Shown: one piece after another, positions 27,822-37,977 of the stretch | How positions within the stretch are numbered: the stretch's first letter is position 1 | Layout of the letters: the number at the start of each line of letters is the position of its first letter | From: Rhizobium sp. CF122 | GTDB taxonomy: Bacteria > Pseudomonadota > Alphaproteobacteria > Rhizobiales > Rhizobiaceae | DNA: 64,000 nucleotides | Direction: 5' to 3' | Assembly (NCBI RefSeq): GCF_000282035.1 | Contig: NZ_AKKA01000023.1 | Location: forward strand, 1 to 64,000 | The notes under the pieces: model-generated | Databases searched by the model: none | The model's input: only the letters and a program-made list of their open reading frames with translations | What the model was told of the DNA's origin: nothing | Position numbers and translations under genes: made by a program

Positions 27822-28025
27822 ATGGATTGCGCCGCTATCGAACAGGACAGGCAGGCAAGGGCTGCCGGGACTTTCAGTTGGCTGTCCGACCTTGGCCGGA
27901 GACTGCTGCGCCGGCTTTCGGGATGGGACCGGCTGGAACTCGAGGGTATGCCGGATCGCGTCAAGCGCGATCTCGGTTTCATGGACGGGCGCGAGCCGCG
28001 CTACAACAGGGAGTTCCGGCGGTAG
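27822..28025 (+). CDS. DUF1127-like small protein
   Basis: A 67-residue basic protein whose C-terminal half, WDRLELEGMPDRVKRDLGFMDGREPRYN, matches the DUF1127 pattern (a helix then R-D-L/I-G). GAGG lies seven bases before the ATG. Small DUF1127 proteins in rhizobia and Agrobacterium affect RNA turnover and phosphate/C metabolism; whether this divergent member does so is inference. It is divergent from the GcvA-like gene across 101 bases. Confidence 0.65.
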   Translation: MDCAAIEQDRQARAAGTFSWLSDLGRRLLRRLSGWDRLELEGMPDRVKRDLGFMDGREPRYNREFRR

Positions 28026-28071
28026 GCCGTGAGGTTGGCGTGGCAGTGCCCCGAGGTATTGCCACTTTAGC

Positions 28072-30411
28072 CTATGCCTTCTTCATTCTCTCCACGGCCA
28101 TCAATACCCGCTCGGGCGTCGCCGGCGCATCGAGCCGCGGGCAGAGCTTGTAGTTGGCAACGCTGGCGACCGCCATCGAAAGCGCCTCGAGCACCGAAAT
28201 CGCCAGCATGAAGGGTGGTTCGCCCACCGCCTTGGATCGGCCGATCGTATGCTCGGCATTCTCCGACCACTCGGCCAGCCGGACGTTGAAGATCTTCGGC
28301 CGATCGGAGGCGAGGGGGATCTTGTAGGTCGAGGGGGCGTGCGTGCGCAGCCGGCCCTTGTCGTCCCACCAGAGTTCTTCCGTGGTCAGCCAGCCCATAC
28401 CCTGAACGAACGCGCCCTCGACCTGGCCGATATCGATCACCGGGTTCAGCGAGCGGCCGACATCGTGCAGGATATCGGTGCGTTCGATCATGTATTCGCC
28501 TGTCAGCGTATCAATCGATACCTCCGAGCAGGCCGCGCCATAGGAATAATAGTAGAACGGCGTGCCGCGGCCGGCGGCCCGGTCCCAGTGGATCTTCGGG
28601 GTCTTGTAGAACCCGGCAGCGGAAAGCTGCACACGGGCGAAGTAGGCCTGCTTGACGAAGTCGGGGAAGGGGAACTCCTTGTCGCCAACCCGCACGCGGT
28701 TCGGCAGGAAGACTACGTCCGTCGGAGGTACAGCCCATTTTTCGGCGGCAAAGGCGACCAGCCGTTCCTTGATCTGGCGGGCGGCATCGTAGGCGGCCAT
28801 GCCGTTCAGATCCGATCCGGACGATGCCGCCGTGGCCGAGGTGTTCGGCACCTTGCCTGTTGTCGTTGCCGTGATCTTTATCCGCTCGATGTCCACCTGG
28901 AAGCTGTCGGCCAGCACCTGCGCCACCTTCGTGTAGAGGCCCTGGCCCATCTCGGTGCCGCCATGGTTCAGATGGATCGAGCCATCCTGATAGACGTGAA
29001 CGAGGGCGCCAGCCTGGTTAAAGGCCGTCATGGTGAAGGAGATGCCGAACTTCACCGGCGTCAGTGCAATGCCCTTTCGGATGTAACGGTTGTTGCGGTT
29101 GAACTCGATGATTGCGTTGCGGCGCGCCTGATAGTCGGCGCTGTCTTCAAGCTCGTCGACGATCCGGCCGATGATGTTGCCTTCGACCTCCTGATGATAG
29201 GGGGTGAGCGTGCGACCGGAGCCGGGCTGTCCGTAAAAGTTCAGCTTGCGGATCTTTAGCGGGTCCTTGCCGAGCGCATAGGCGATTTCCTCGATAAAGC
29301 GCTCTCCGCCCAACATGCCCTGTGGGCCGCCGAAGCCACGGAAGGCGGTGTTCGAGACGGTGTGAGTCTTCAGCGGCTTCGATGCTAGGTGAACATGCGG
29401 GTAGAAATAGCTGGAATCCGCATGAAACAGCGCGCGGTCCGTGACCGGCCCCGAAAGATCGGAAGAAAAGCCGCAGCGGGCCGCGTAGGTTGCATCGACC
29501 GCGTGGATTCGCCCGTCTTCGTCGAAGCCAAGTTCGTAGTCGACAAGGAAGTCATGGCGCTTGCCGGTGGCAGCCATATCCTCGTCGCGGTCGGGCCGGA
29601 ACTTGATGGCACGCTTCAGCTTTTTGGCGGCAATCGCCGCCAGAGCTGCGAACTGGTTGCCCTGCGTTTCCTTGCCGCCGAAGCCGCCGCCCATGCGGCG
29701 AACGTTCACGGTCACCGCGTTCGACGGGATATCGAGAACATGACCGACGATATGCTGGATCTCGCTCGGATGCTGGGTCGATGACCAGACGGTAACCTCG
29801 TCGTCTTCGCCGGGGATCGCCATGGCAATATGGCTTTCGAGATAGAAATGTTCCTGGCCGCCGATCCGCATCTGGCCCTTCAGGCGCCGCGGCGCGTTCT
29901 CCATTTCCGTCTTGGCGTCGCCGCGCTGCAGGGTCATCGGCGTGACGACGAGGGGGCTGCCGTTGGCGAGCGCGCCATCGATATCGCTCCAGTGGGGCAG
30001 GTCGCGGTACTCGATCTTGGCCTTGCGGGCGGCTCGCCGGGCAATCTCGCGCGTTTCGGCGATGACGGCAAAGATCGGCTGGTTGTGGAATTCGACCTTC
30101 TTTTCGGCAAGCAGCGGCTCATCGTGGCTGCCGTTCGAGCTGACATCATTGACGCCGGGAACGTCCTTGCCGGTGAACACCCAGACGACGCCGGGCGTCG
30201 CCTTGACCTCGGAAAGATCCATGCTGACGATCTCGGCGTGGGCTCGATCGGACAAGCCGAGCGCGCCATGCAGCAGCCCGGTGGGCTCTGGCAGATCGTC
30301 GATGTAGTCGGCAGCTCCGGTAACGTGCTTGTGGGCGGAATCGTGGCGCAGCGCATCGTGCATCGCGCCATTGATGATGAATTTTGGGTCTGCGAAGGTC
30401 GACTTGTCCAT
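28072..30411 (-). CDS. xdhB: Xanthine dehydrogenase, molybdopterin-binding subunit
   Basis: The 779-residue large subunit oxidises hypoxanthine and xanthine to urate. It shows MRMGGGFGGKETQ and NTAFRGFGGPQGM for the Mo-cofactor, RTDILHDVGRSLNPVIDIGQVEGAFVQGMGW and, near the end, VGEPPFML with the catalytic Glu. The start at 30411 overlaps the xdhA stop (TAATG); the frame's further upstream opening is only overlap. It needs XdhC for cofactor insertion, which is not next to it here. Last gene of the bdhA-xdhA-xdhB transcript. Confidence 0.95.
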   Translation of the reverse strand: MDKSTFADPKFIINGAMHDALRHDSAHKHVTGAADYIDDLPEPTGLLHGALGLSDRAHAEIVSMDLSEVKATPGVVWVFTGKDVPGVNDVSSNGSHDEPLLAEKKVEFHNQPIFAVIAETREIARRAARKAKIEYRDLPHWSDIDGALANGSPLVVTPMTLQRGDAKTEMENAPRRLKGQMRIGGQEHFYLESHIAMAIPGEDDEVTVWSSTQHPSEIQHIVGHVLDIPSNAVTVNVRRMGGGFGGKETQGNQFAALAAIAAKKLKRAIKFRPDRDEDMAATGKRHDFLVDYELGFDEDGRIHAVDATYAARCGFSSDLSGPVTDRALFHADSSYFYPHVHLASKPLKTHTVSNTAFRGFGGPQGMLGGERFIEEIAYALGKDPLKIRKLNFYGQPGSGRTLTPYHQEVEGNIIGRIVDELEDSADYQARRNAIIEFNRNNRYIRKGIALTPVKFGISFTMTAFNQAGALVHVYQDGSIHLNHGGTEMGQGLYTKVAQVLADSFQVDIERIKITATTTGKVPNTSATAASSGSDLNGMAAYDAARQIKERLVAFAAEKWAVPPTDVVFLPNRVRVGDKEFPFPDFVKQAYFARVQLSAAGFYKTPKIHWDRAAGRGTPFYYYSYGAACSEVSIDTLTGEYMIERTDILHDVGRSLNPVIDIGQVEGAFVQGMGWLTTEELWWDDKGRLRTHAPSTYKIPLASDRPKIFNVRLAEWSENAEHTIGRSKAVGEPPFMLAISVLEALSMAVASVANYKLCPRLDAPATPERVLMAVERMKKA

Positions 30412-31877
30412 TACGCAACCTCCTCGAAGCGATGGAGCTCGGCCGGTGCGCCGGAGGTTTCCAAGAAGAAGCGCGTTAAAAGGTTCTTTGCCGTCAGCTG
30501 ACGATACTCGGCCGTTGCGCGCCAGTCGGTCAGGGGCTGGAAGTCGGCGTCGAACTCTGCGCGCGTCGCCTCGATCGTTGCTTCGTTCCACGGCTTGCCC
30601 ATGAGGGCGTTTTCGACGTGGCGCGCGCGCTTCGGCGTGGCGGCCATGCCGCCGAAGGCGATGCGGATGTCGTTGACGTCTCCCTCCGTATCCAAGGTCA
30701 GATAGAAGGCGCCAAGAACCGCGGTGATGTCCTCGTCACGGCGCTTGCTGATCTTGTAGACGGCGAATTGGGTGTCCTCGGCCGGATAGGGCACGAAGAT
30801 GCTCTCGACGAATTCGCCGCGGCGGCGATCCTGCTTGCCGTAGTCAATGAAGAAATCCTCGAGACGCAGCATTCGGGTCCCGGCCAGAGAGCGCAGCTTT
30901 ACGGTTGCGCCAAGGGCAATCAAGGGCGGCGGCGTGTCGCCGATCGGCGAACCATTCGCGATATTGCCGCCGATCGTGCCCATGTTGCGCACCTGATCGC
31001 CGCCGATACGGTTGATGAGGCGGCCAAGGGTCGGCACCTTGCGGGCGATGGTCTCGAAGGCGCGGGTGTAGGTGACGCCGGCACCGATGGTGAAGCCGCC
31101 GTCGCCAGATGTGATCGACTGCAGGTCTGTCAGGTGGTTTATGAAGACGACAGGGTCCAGGGCGCGCATCTGCTTCGTCACCCACAGGCCAACATCGGTG
31201 GCCCCTGCAACAAGAGTGGCGGTGGGCTCTTCGGACAGCACGCGCGCCAGCGCGTCCAGCGAACCCGGCACGACCAGCCGGCCTTCGGCCGTCGTGATCG
31301 AGATGGTCTGGCTGTTCCGCATTGCCCAGAGGCGGGAGATGATATCGGAGCGGGTCTTTTCGAGCGGGTCGAAGAGCGCGCTCGGGCGGGTGTGGCTCAC
31401 CTGCTCGGCGGCCTTCACGATCGGCTCGTAACCGGTGCAGCGACAGAGATTGCCTTGCAGGGCCTTTTCAATGTCAGCGCGGCTCGGCTTGTCGTTGGAA
31501 AGCCAGAGGCCATACATCGACATGACGAAACCCGGCGTGCAGAAGCCGCACTGCGAGCCGTGGCAATCGACCAAGGCCTGCTGCACCGGATGCAGCGTTC
31601 CATCCTTGGCCGCCAGATGCTCCACCGTGACGACATGGGTGGCGTTGAGCGACCCCATGAAGCGGATGCAGGCATTGACGGACTCATAGTGCAGCTTGCC
31701 GTCGATCAGCCGTCCGACAAGGACGGTGCAAGCGCCGCAATCTCCTTCCGCGCATCCTTCCTTCGTGCCGGTCAGCCGGCGCTTCAACCGGAGATAATCG
31801 AGAAGCGTCTCGGTCGGCCGGACATCGCCAAGCGTGACGTCCTCGCCATTCAGGATGAAGCGGATGCTGTCGTTCAT
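30411..31877 (-). CDS. xdhA: Xanthine dehydrogenase, FeS/FAD subunit
   Basis: The 488-residue small subunit carries two [2Fe-2S] clusters and FAD and passes electrons from the Mo site to NAD. N-terminal plant-type cluster Cys are in EGCAEGDCGACTVLVG; the second cluster in CGFCTPGFVMSMYG and LCRCTGYEPI; the FAD domain from about residue 190 has the TLVAGATDVGLWVTKQ loop and GGNIANGSPIGDTPP; a CO-dehydrogenase flavoprotein C-terminal domain follows. It lies 34 bases after bdhA. Confidence 0.95.
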   Translation of the reverse strand: MNDSIRFILNGEDVTLGDVRPTETLLDYLRLKRRLTGTKEGCAEGDCGACTVLVGRLIDGKLHYESVNACIRFMGSLNATHVVTVEHLAAKDGTLHPVQQALVDCHGSQCGFCTPGFVMSMYGLWLSNDKPSRADIEKALQGNLCRCTGYEPIVKAAEQVSHTRPSALFDPLEKTRSDIISRLWAMRNSQTISITTAEGRLVVPGSLDALARVLSEEPTATLVAGATDVGLWVTKQMRALDPVVFINHLTDLQSITSGDGGFTIGAGVTYTRAFETIARKVPTLGRLINRIGGDQVRNMGTIGGNIANGSPIGDTPPPLIALGATVKLRSLAGTRMLRLEDFFIDYGKQDRRRGEFVESIFVPYPAEDTQFAVYKISKRRDEDITAVLGAFYLTLDTEGDVNDIRIAFGGMAATPKRARHVENALMGKPWNEATIEATRAEFDADFQPLTDWRATAEYRQLTAKNLLTRFFLETSGAPAELHRFEEVA

Positions 31878-31911
31878 GTGGTTCCCTGGTTTTTATGCTT
31901 ATCTTGAATGG

Positions 31912-32688
31912 TTATGCCGCGGTCCAGCCACCGTCAATCGAGATGTGGGTACCCGTCACCTGCCGGGCTTCGTCGCTTGCGAGGTAGAGAGCCAGCGCGC
32001 CAATCTCCTCCGCCTTGACGAATTCATGCGTCGGCTGGGCCTTGAGGATCACTTCGGTCTTGACCTGCTCCTCGGTCATGCCGCGTGCCTTGGCCGTATC
32101 CGGTATCTGCTTCTCGACGAGGGGCGTCAGCACGTAGCCCGGGCAGATCGCGTTCACGGTCACGCCAAATTCGGCAAGCTCCAGTGCCGCGGTCTTCGTC
32201 AGGCCCAATATACCATGCTTTGCCGCCACATAGGCGGATTTGAACGGCGAGGCGACCAAGCCGTGCGCGGAGGCGATGTTGATGATCCGCCCTTGGCTTT
32301 TCGCCTTCATCAGCGGAATGGCCGCCCGCATGGTATGGAACGAGCTGGACAGATTGATCGCAATGATCTGGTCCCACTTTTCGATCGGGAAATCCTCGAT
32401 CTTTTCCACATGCTGAATGCCCGCATTGTTGACCAGCACATCGACGCTGCCGAAGGTCTTGGCGGCTGTTTCGATCAGATCCGCGATTTCAGCCGGCTTT
32501 GTCATGTCTGCCGGATGGTGGGTCACCTTCGCCTTCGAGACGGATTCAAGTTTCTCGACGATCGCCTTGATTTCCTCGGGCTTTCCAAAGCCGTTGATGA
32601 CGACGTTGTCGCCCTTGCCGGCAAAGGCTGTTGCGATCGCAAGCCCGATGCCGCTGGTGGATCCGGTGACGACGACTGTTCTTGCCAT
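31912..32688 (-). CDS. bdhA: D-3-hydroxybutyrate dehydrogenase
   Basis: NAD-dependent SDR of 258 residues that oxidises 3-hydroxybutyrate from PHB storage granules to acetoacetate. Motifs: TGSTSGIGLAIATAFA, NNAGIQHVEKIEDFP, catalytic NIASAHGLVASPFKSAYVAAKHG and NAICPGYVLTPLVEKQIPDTA, the last diagnostic for bacterial BdhA. In S. meliloti this gene heads a mixed-function operon with xdhA2 and xdhB2, and the same order is seen here. It faces glpK across about 180 bases. Confidence 0.93.
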   Translation of the reverse strand: MARTVVVTGSTSGIGLAIATAFAGKGDNVVINGFGKPEEIKAIVEKLESVSKAKVTHHPADMTKPAEIADLIETAAKTFGSVDVLVNNAGIQHVEKIEDFPIEKWDQIIAINLSSSFHTMRAAIPLMKAKSQGRIINIASAHGLVASPFKSAYVAAKHGILGLTKTAALELAEFGVTVNAICPGYVLTPLVEKQIPDTAKARGMTEEQVKTEVILKAQPTHEFVKAEEIGALALYLASDEARQVTGTHISIDGGWTAA

Positions 32689-32867
32689 GCTCTTCTCCTA
32701 AAGCCGTTTTGCGACGCAATAGAGCTGAGGTTATGCGCAAAGCATCTCTGCTGGCAATTGCGATCACGGCAAATCTCTTGTGTCGAAGAGGCGGTGAGGT
32801 TCTTTCCTCGCCCGCCGTCCTGTCCTATTGATTTTTCCCGATAATCACGATCTTGGGGAGGACTGGC

Positions 32868-34361
32868 ATGAGCGGATATGTTCTGGCGATCGATCAGGGG
32901 ACGACGTCGACGCGGGCGATCGTTTTCGACGGCGAGATGAAGATCGCCGGTGCGGGCCAGAAGGAATTCCGTCAGATCTACCCTCAATCCGGTTGGGTCG
33001 AGCACGATCCGGAGGAAATCTGGGATTCCGTGGTCTCGACCATCAAGATGGCGATCCGCGAGGCGAGGATCGAGGCAAAGGACATTGCGGCGCTCGGCAT
33101 TACCAACCAGCGCGAGACCGTGCTCGTCTGGGAGCGCGACAGCGGCAAGCCGATCCACAACGCGATCGTCTGGCAGGACCGCCGCACGGCAAGCTATTGC
33201 GACAAGCTTAAGAGGCAGGATCTCGAAAAGACCTTCACCAGGAAGACCGGCCTTCTCCTCGATCCATATTTCTCCGGCACCAAGCTCTCGTGGCTGCTTG
33301 CCAACGTCAAGGGCGCGCGGGCGCGTGCCGCCAAGGGGGAGTTATGCTTCGGGACCGTCGATACTTTCCTGATCTGGCGGCTGACCGGCGGCAAGGTGTT
33401 TGCGACCGATGCGACGAACGCTTCCCGCACGCTGATCTACAACATTGCCGACAACAAGTGGGACGCGGATCTCCTCGATATCCTGCGTGTTCCCGCAGCG
33501 ATGCTGCCTGAGGTAAAGGATTGTGCCGATGATTTCGGCATTACCGAGAAAGCTATCCTTGGCGCCGAGATCCCGATCCTCGGCGTTGCCGGCGACCAGC
33601 ATGCCGCGACCATCGGGCAGGCCTGCTTCGAGCCCGGCATGATGAAGTCCACCTACGGCACCGGCTGTTTCGCATTGCTCAACACCGGAAGCGACATTGT
33701 TCGTTCGAAGAACCGGTTGCTGACGACCATCGCCTATCGGCTGAACGGCGAGACGACCTATGCGCTCGAAGGCTCGATCTTCATCGCGGGTGCTGCCGTG
33801 CAATGGCTTCGCGACGGGCTCGGCATCATCGATACGGCCTCGCGCACGGGGGAACTTGCCGATGCCGCCGACCCGACGCAGGAGGTCTATCTGGTTCCCG
33901 CCTTCACCGGGCTTGGCGCGCCGCATTGGGATGCGAATGCCCGCGGGGCGATTTTCGGCCTGACGCGCAACAGCGGCCCGAAGGAATTCGCCCGCGCCGC
34001 GCTCGAAGCGGTCTGCTATCAGTCCCGCGATCTGCTCGACGCCATGCACAAAGATTGGAAGGGCGGTGTGGAGAGCACCGTCCTTCGCGTCGATGGCGGC
34101 ATGGTCGCTTCCGATTGGACGATGCAGCGGCTTGCCGACATTCTCGATGCGCCCGTCGACCGGCCAGTCATCCTCGAGACCACGGCGCTTGGCGCTGCCT
34201 GGCTTGCCGGTAGCCGGGCCGGTGTCTGGCCGGACCGCGTAGGCTTTGCCAAGAGCTGGAAGCGCGACCGCCGTTTTGAACCCGACATGGACGAGAAGAC
34301 GCGCGCCGCAAAGCTCAAGGGGTGGCGTAGCGCCGTCAAGCGCACGCTCGCCGATCTGTGA
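32868..34361 (+). CDS. glpK: Glycerol kinase
   Basis: Phosphorylates glycerol to glycerol-3-phosphate. The 497-residue FGGY kinase has [15 protein letters not shown] at the start, [43 protein letters not shown], a [30 protein letters not shown] phosphate loop, and [25 protein letters not shown]. The ATG at 32868 follows GGGGAGGA. The gene is alone here, without glpF or glpD. Confidence 0.96.
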   Translation: MSGYVLAIDQGTTSTRAIVFDGEMKIAGAGQKEFRQIYPQSGWVEHDPEEIWDSVVSTIKMAIREARIEAKDIAALGITNQRETVLVWERDSGKPIHNAIVWQDRRTASYCDKLKRQDLEKTFTRKTGLLLDPYFSGTKLSWLLANVKGARARAAKGELCFGTVDTFLIWRLTGGKVFATDATNASRTLIYNIADNKWDADLLDILRVPAAMLPEVKDCADDFGITEKAILGAEIPILGVAGDQHAATIGQACFEPGMMKSTYGTGCFALLNTGSDIVRSKNRLLTTIAYRLNGETTYALEGSIFIAGAAVQWLRDGLGIIDTASRTGELADAADPTQEVYLVPAFTGLGAPHWDANARGAIFGLTRNSGPKEFARAALEAVCYQSRDLLDAMHKDWKGGVESTVLRVDGGMVASDWTMQRLADILDAPVDRPVILETTALGAAWLAGSRAGVWPDRVGFAKSWKRDRRFEPDMDEKTRAAKLKGWRSAVKRTLADL

Positions 34362-34613
34362 CGCGCGCAAGGCGGCAGGCAGGCGGAACGGGGCTCATTC
34401 GTGTCTCGGATGTGAGGCGTGAGATTGCAGAGCAGTTCCGGCCAGGCGGCTTGATGGCGCCGACGTAGACGCCACGGCCGGGATGATACCGCGGCTTTTC
34501 CATCGCGAGCCAAAACAGGATTTGGGCCAATGACGGGTTGAGATGGCAGCCAGCAATGGTTATGTGCTGCCAACCGCAAGCGGACTTCTGCAAACAACAA
34601 GGCGCATCCTGGC

Positions 34614-35531
34614 ATGAATCCAGATTTCCTCGTCACCCATTCCGGTGGCTTCCATGCCGATGAAGTGCTGTCGAGCGTCATCCTGACCCGTCTTTTCCTG
34701 CAGGCTCGTGTGATCCGCAGCAGGGCGCCGGAGTGGATCACGCCGGGCGCCGACCGCATCATCTATGACGTCGGGGGTGCATATGACGCCTCAAAGGGCA
34801 TCTTCGACCACCATCAGCGTGGCGCGCCGCTGCGAGAGGACGGGCAGCCCTACAGCTCGTTTGGGCTGATCTGGAAGCACTACGGCCGCGACTACCTGGT
34901 TGCCACCGGCGTTCCCGAAGCCCACGTCGAGGCATTGCATACCTCGTTCGATCTCGCTTTCGTGCTGCCGATCGATCTCACGGACAATGGCGCGCTCAGC
35001 CCGTCAGGGCCGATCGCCGGTCTGACGCTGCCGGCCTTGCTGGAAACCTTGAAGCCGGTTTTCGACGATACCGATCCGGATGCCGATGATCGCAAATTTC
35101 AAGATGCCGTGGCCATCGCCCGCAGCTTTGTCGAGGCGAAGATCGCCCAAAGCGCTGCCAAATTGCGGGCCGAAGCGCTCGTCCTTCAAGCCATAGAACG
35201 TACCGGGCAAGGGCGTGTTCTCGAACTTCCGACGGGAATGCCTTTCCGTCCCGCCATCGTGAAGGCGCGCGCCGATCACCTGCTCTTTGTCGTTCATCCG
35301 CGAGAAAAGGATTGGTGCGTCACCGGCATCCGCCGCGGGGATGAGGGGTTCGAACTTCGGGCGGATCTGCCGGCTGCCTGGGCAGGCCTGACCAATCACG
35401 ATCTGGAGGCGGTCTGCGGCGTTCAGGGCGCAACCTTCTGCCACAACGGTCGCTTCGTCGCCGCTGCCAAGACTCGCGAAGCCGCATTGGCGATGGCGGA
35501 GCTGGCTGTGCAGGAAGCCCTTGCCGTCTGA
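34614..35531 (+). CDS. MYG1-family (UPF0160) DHH-like exonuclease
   Basis: The 305-residue protein begins NPDFLVTHSGGFHADEVLSSVIL and contains IFDHHQRGAPLRE and YSSFGLIWKHYG, the characteristic metal-binding blocks of MYG1. The eukaryotic member is a 3'-5' RNA exonuclease of nucleus and mitochondria; bacterial members are little studied and an RNase or phosphoesterase role is inferred. It is monocistronic, with 250 bases before it in which I see no feature. Confidence 0.9.
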   Translation: MNPDFLVTHSGGFHADEVLSSVILTRLFLQARVIRSRAPEWITPGADRIIYDVGGAYDASKGIFDHHQRGAPLREDGQPYSSFGLIWKHYGRDYLVATGVPEAHVEALHTSFDLAFVLPIDLTDNGALSPSGPIAGLTLPALLETLKPVFDDTDPDADDRKFQDAVAIARSFVEAKIAQSAAKLRAEALVLQAIERTGQGRVLELPTGMPFRPAIVKARADHLLFVVHPREKDWCVTGIRRGDEGFELRADLPAAWAGLTNHDLEAVCGVQGATFCHNGRFVAAAKTREAALAMAELAVQEALAV

Positions 35532-35747
35532 GCCGTGAGCTGAGGTAGGCGTAACACTCTTCGGTCTGGCAGCTGCCTGCCAAGATGGCCGCGAGGTGCG
35601 CGCCCGTCCGTTTGTGTTATGTCGCATTCGCCGCCTTCAGCTGCTGCCGGCGAACACTTAACCATCTCCGTCTACACGCTGTAATTTTTTGCTGCGTCCT
35701 GTCGGATGTCGCGTTACTCCTTCGTCATTCAGGAAGAGGAGTACGAC

Positions 35748-36122
35748 ATGCTTTATGCAATCCTTTGTTATGCCAATGAAGAGACCGTGTTCTCCTGGAC
35801 CAAGGAGGAAGAGGACGCCGTTATGGCGAAGCTCTACGCTGTTCAGGCACCCTTGGCCGAGCGCGGCAAGCTTGGTCCGGTGGGCCGGCTGATGCCGACG
35901 ACGGCGGCGACCACCGTGCGCAAGGGCAAGGAGGAGCCGCTGGTTCTTGACGGTCCCTTCGCAGAAACGAAGGAAGCGCTCCTCGGTTTTTACGTGGTTG
36001 ATTTCGATACGCTGGAGGAGGCGGTCGCCTTCTCCAAGGAGCTTTCCGTGGTCAATCCCGGTTCCACCTCTTATGAAATTCGGCCGTTCTACGTGTTCCG
36101 GCCGGGAGCTTCTGCGACATGA
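35748..36122 (+). CDS. YCII/DGPF-domain protein of the ECF42 module
   Basis: The 124-residue protein is a ferredoxin-like YCII domain with the DGPF signature (VLDGPFAETKEALLGFYVVD). AGGAG lies seven bases before the ATG at 35748. Its stop overlaps the sigma-factor start as ATGA. DGPF proteins are the hallmark neighbours of ECF42-group sigma factors and are themselves members of that regulon, but their biochemical role is unknown. Confidence 0.9.
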   Translation: MLYAILCYANEETVFSWTKEEEDAVMAKLYAVQAPLAERGKLGPVGRLMPTTAATTVRKGKEEPLVLDGPFAETKEALLGFYVVDFDTLEEAVAFSKELSVVNPGSTSYEIRPFYVFRPGASAT

Positions 36123-37378
36123 CAGACATTGCCTGGATCGACGTGACGCTTGCTTCGGCCCGACCGAAGGCGCTTGGCGCGCTGCTCAGATACTTCCGCG
36201 ATCTCGACATCGCGGAAGAGGCCTTCCAGGAGGCCTGCCTGCGCGCCATCCGCACCTGGCCGGACAAGGGGCCGCCGCGCGATCCGACGGCATGGCTGAT
36301 CTTCGTCGGACGCAACAGCGGCATCGATGCGGTCCGCAAGCGCTCGAAGACCCAGGCGCTTCCCGATGAGGAGCTGATCTCCGATACCGGCGACGCCGAA
36401 AGCGACATCGCCGAGCGGCTGGACGATTCCAACTACCGCGACGATATCCTGCGGCTGCTCTTCATCTGCTGCCATCCGGATCTGCCGGCAACGCAGCAGA
36501 TCGCACTGGCGCTGCGGATCGTCTCGGGGCTTACCGTCCAGCAGATCGCGCGTGCCTTCCTCGTCGGCGAAAGCGCGATGGAGCAGCGGATCACGCGAGC
36601 CAAGGCGCGCGTTGCCAAGGCCGGCGTGCCCTTTGAGACGCCGGATGCGCAGGAACGGGCCGAGCGGCTCTCGATCGTCAGCACGATGATCTACCTTGTT
36701 TTCAACGAGGGCTACAGCCAGGCCGATCCGAAGCACGAAGCATGTGCCTTTAGCGACGAGGCGATCCGGCTCGCGCGGCTGCTGCTGCGCATTTTCCCCG
36801 GTGAGCCCGAGCTGATGGGCCTGCTGGCGCTGATGCTTCTGCAGATTTCGCGGCGCCAGGCCCGCTTCAACGGCGAAAACGACATCGTGCTGCTCGAGGA
36901 TCAGGATCGCTCGCTGTGGAATCGCGAGCTGATCAACGAGGCGCTGGCGCTGCTCGACAAGGCGATCCGCCATCGCCAACCGGGACCCTACCAGCTGCAG
37001 GCGGCGATCGCGGCGCTGCATTCACGTGCCAAGCGTGCCGAGGATACCGATTGGGAAGAGATCGAGCTGCTTTATCGGGCGCTGGAGCGTGTTCAGCCGT
37101 CGCCTGTCATTACGCTTAACCGCGCCGTTGCCGTCTCGAAGCTCAAAGGGCCGGAAGAAGCGCTGGCGCTCGTCGAAACACTCGGCGAAAAGCTCGGCGG
37201 TTACTTCTATTACCACGGCCTGCGTGGCGGCTTGCTAAAGCAGCTCGGCCGCGCTCACGAGGCGCATGAGGCGTTCGACCGCGCCATTGCGCTTGCTCAT
37301 TCCGCAGCGGAAGCCGCCCACATCCGCCAACAGATCGACAGCCTCGTCCATGGGGCCGCGCAACCGATCGCGAAATAA
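36119..37378 (+). CDS. ECF42-type RNA polymerase sigma factor with C-terminal TPR-like extension
   Basis: The 419-residue protein has sigma region 2 in about residues 10-80 (LRYFRDLDIAEEAFQEACLRAI...PTAWLIFVGRNSGIDAVRK), region 4 in about 120-170 (GLTVQQIARAFLVGESAMEQRITRAKARV), then a 250-residue helical extension unique to this group. The extension replaces an anti-sigma factor in controlling activity. No anti-sigma gene is present. It overlaps the DGPF gene and is followed by AHSA1 and DoxX genes, probable targets or partners. Confidence 0.92.
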   Translation: MTDIAWIDVTLASARPKALGALLRYFRDLDIAEEAFQEACLRAIRTWPDKGPPRDPTAWLIFVGRNSGIDAVRKRSKTQALPDEELISDTGDAESDIAERLDDSNYRDDILRLLFICCHPDLPATQQIALALRIVSGLTVQQIARAFLVGESAMEQRITRAKARVAKAGVPFETPDAQERAERLSIVSTMIYLVFNEGYSQADPKHEACAFSDEAIRLARLLLRIFPGEPELMGLLALMLLQISRRQARFNGENDIVLLEDQDRSLWNRELINEALALLDKAIRHRQPGPYQLQAAIAALHSRAKRAEDTDWEEIELLYRALERVQPSPVITLNRAVAVSKLKGPEEALALVETLGEKLGGYFYYHGLRGGLLKQLGRAHEAHEAFDRAIALAHSAAEAAHIRQQIDSLVHGAAQPIAK

Positions 37379-37479
37379 TTCTCAAAAAGTCAGATCCGGT
37401 TGTCGGAACCGGAAAACCTCCCACGTCTTTGTAACAACCTGATCGAAAACAGGTTTCGCTCAACAGGAGGAAGGCTGAA

Positions 37480-37947
37480 ATGACCGCAGAAGCTCAACAT
37501 GAACTGATTCTCGTCCGTGAATTCGATGCCCCGCGCGAGAAGATTTTCAAGGCCTGGACCGATCCTGTCTTGATGAAGGAATGGTTCGTCCCGCGTCCCT
37601 GGACCCTGTCTGATGTGAAGGTCGATCTACGCCCGGGCGGATCAAACCTCATCGTCATGCGCAGCCCCGAAGGCCAGGAATTTCCCAACCGCGGCGTCTA
37701 TCTGGAGATCGTCGAAAACGAGAAGATCGTCTTCACTGATGCTTTCGCCAGCGCCTGGGTACCGTCCGAAAAGCCGTTCTTCGTCGGCATCATTCTGCTC
37801 GAAGACCTCGGCAACGGGCGCACGAAATACACCGCCAAGGCCCGGCATTGGACGGCGGCCGACAAGGAACAGCACGAGCAGATGGGCTTCCACGAGGGCT
37901 GGGGCAAATGCGCCGACCAGCTCGCCGAGCTGCTTCCCAGGATCTGA
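37480..37947 (+). CDS. AHSA1/SRPBCC-domain protein
   Basis: The 155-residue START-like protein reads HELILVREFDAPREKIFKAWTDPVLMKEWFVPRPW, then VDLRPGGSN and FHEGWGKCADQLAELL, typical of bacterial AHSA1 proteins that bind hydrophobic ligands. GGAGGAAGG precedes the ATG. It lies 101 bases behind the ECF42 sigma gene and 30 bases before the DoxX gene; such proteins often accompany DGPF/ECF42 clusters. Confidence 0.9.
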   Translation: MTAEAQHELILVREFDAPREKIFKAWTDPVLMKEWFVPRPWTLSDVKVDLRPGGSNLIVMRSPEGQEFPNRGVYLEIVENEKIVFTDAFASAWVPSEKPFFVGIILLEDLGNGRTKYTAKARHWTAADKEQHEQMGFHEGWGKCADQLAELLPRI

Positions 37948-37977
37948 AATCGGGAATCGAAACAGGGGGATAGGGGC

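Noticed and set aside
30618..31907. 429-codon plus-strand frame opposite xdhA
   Set aside because: Shadow of xdhA, which has all cluster Cys.
35571..35580. GGCAGCTGCC palindrome after the MYG1-like gene
   Set aside because: Short, without T run or second copy; not a supported terminator or site.
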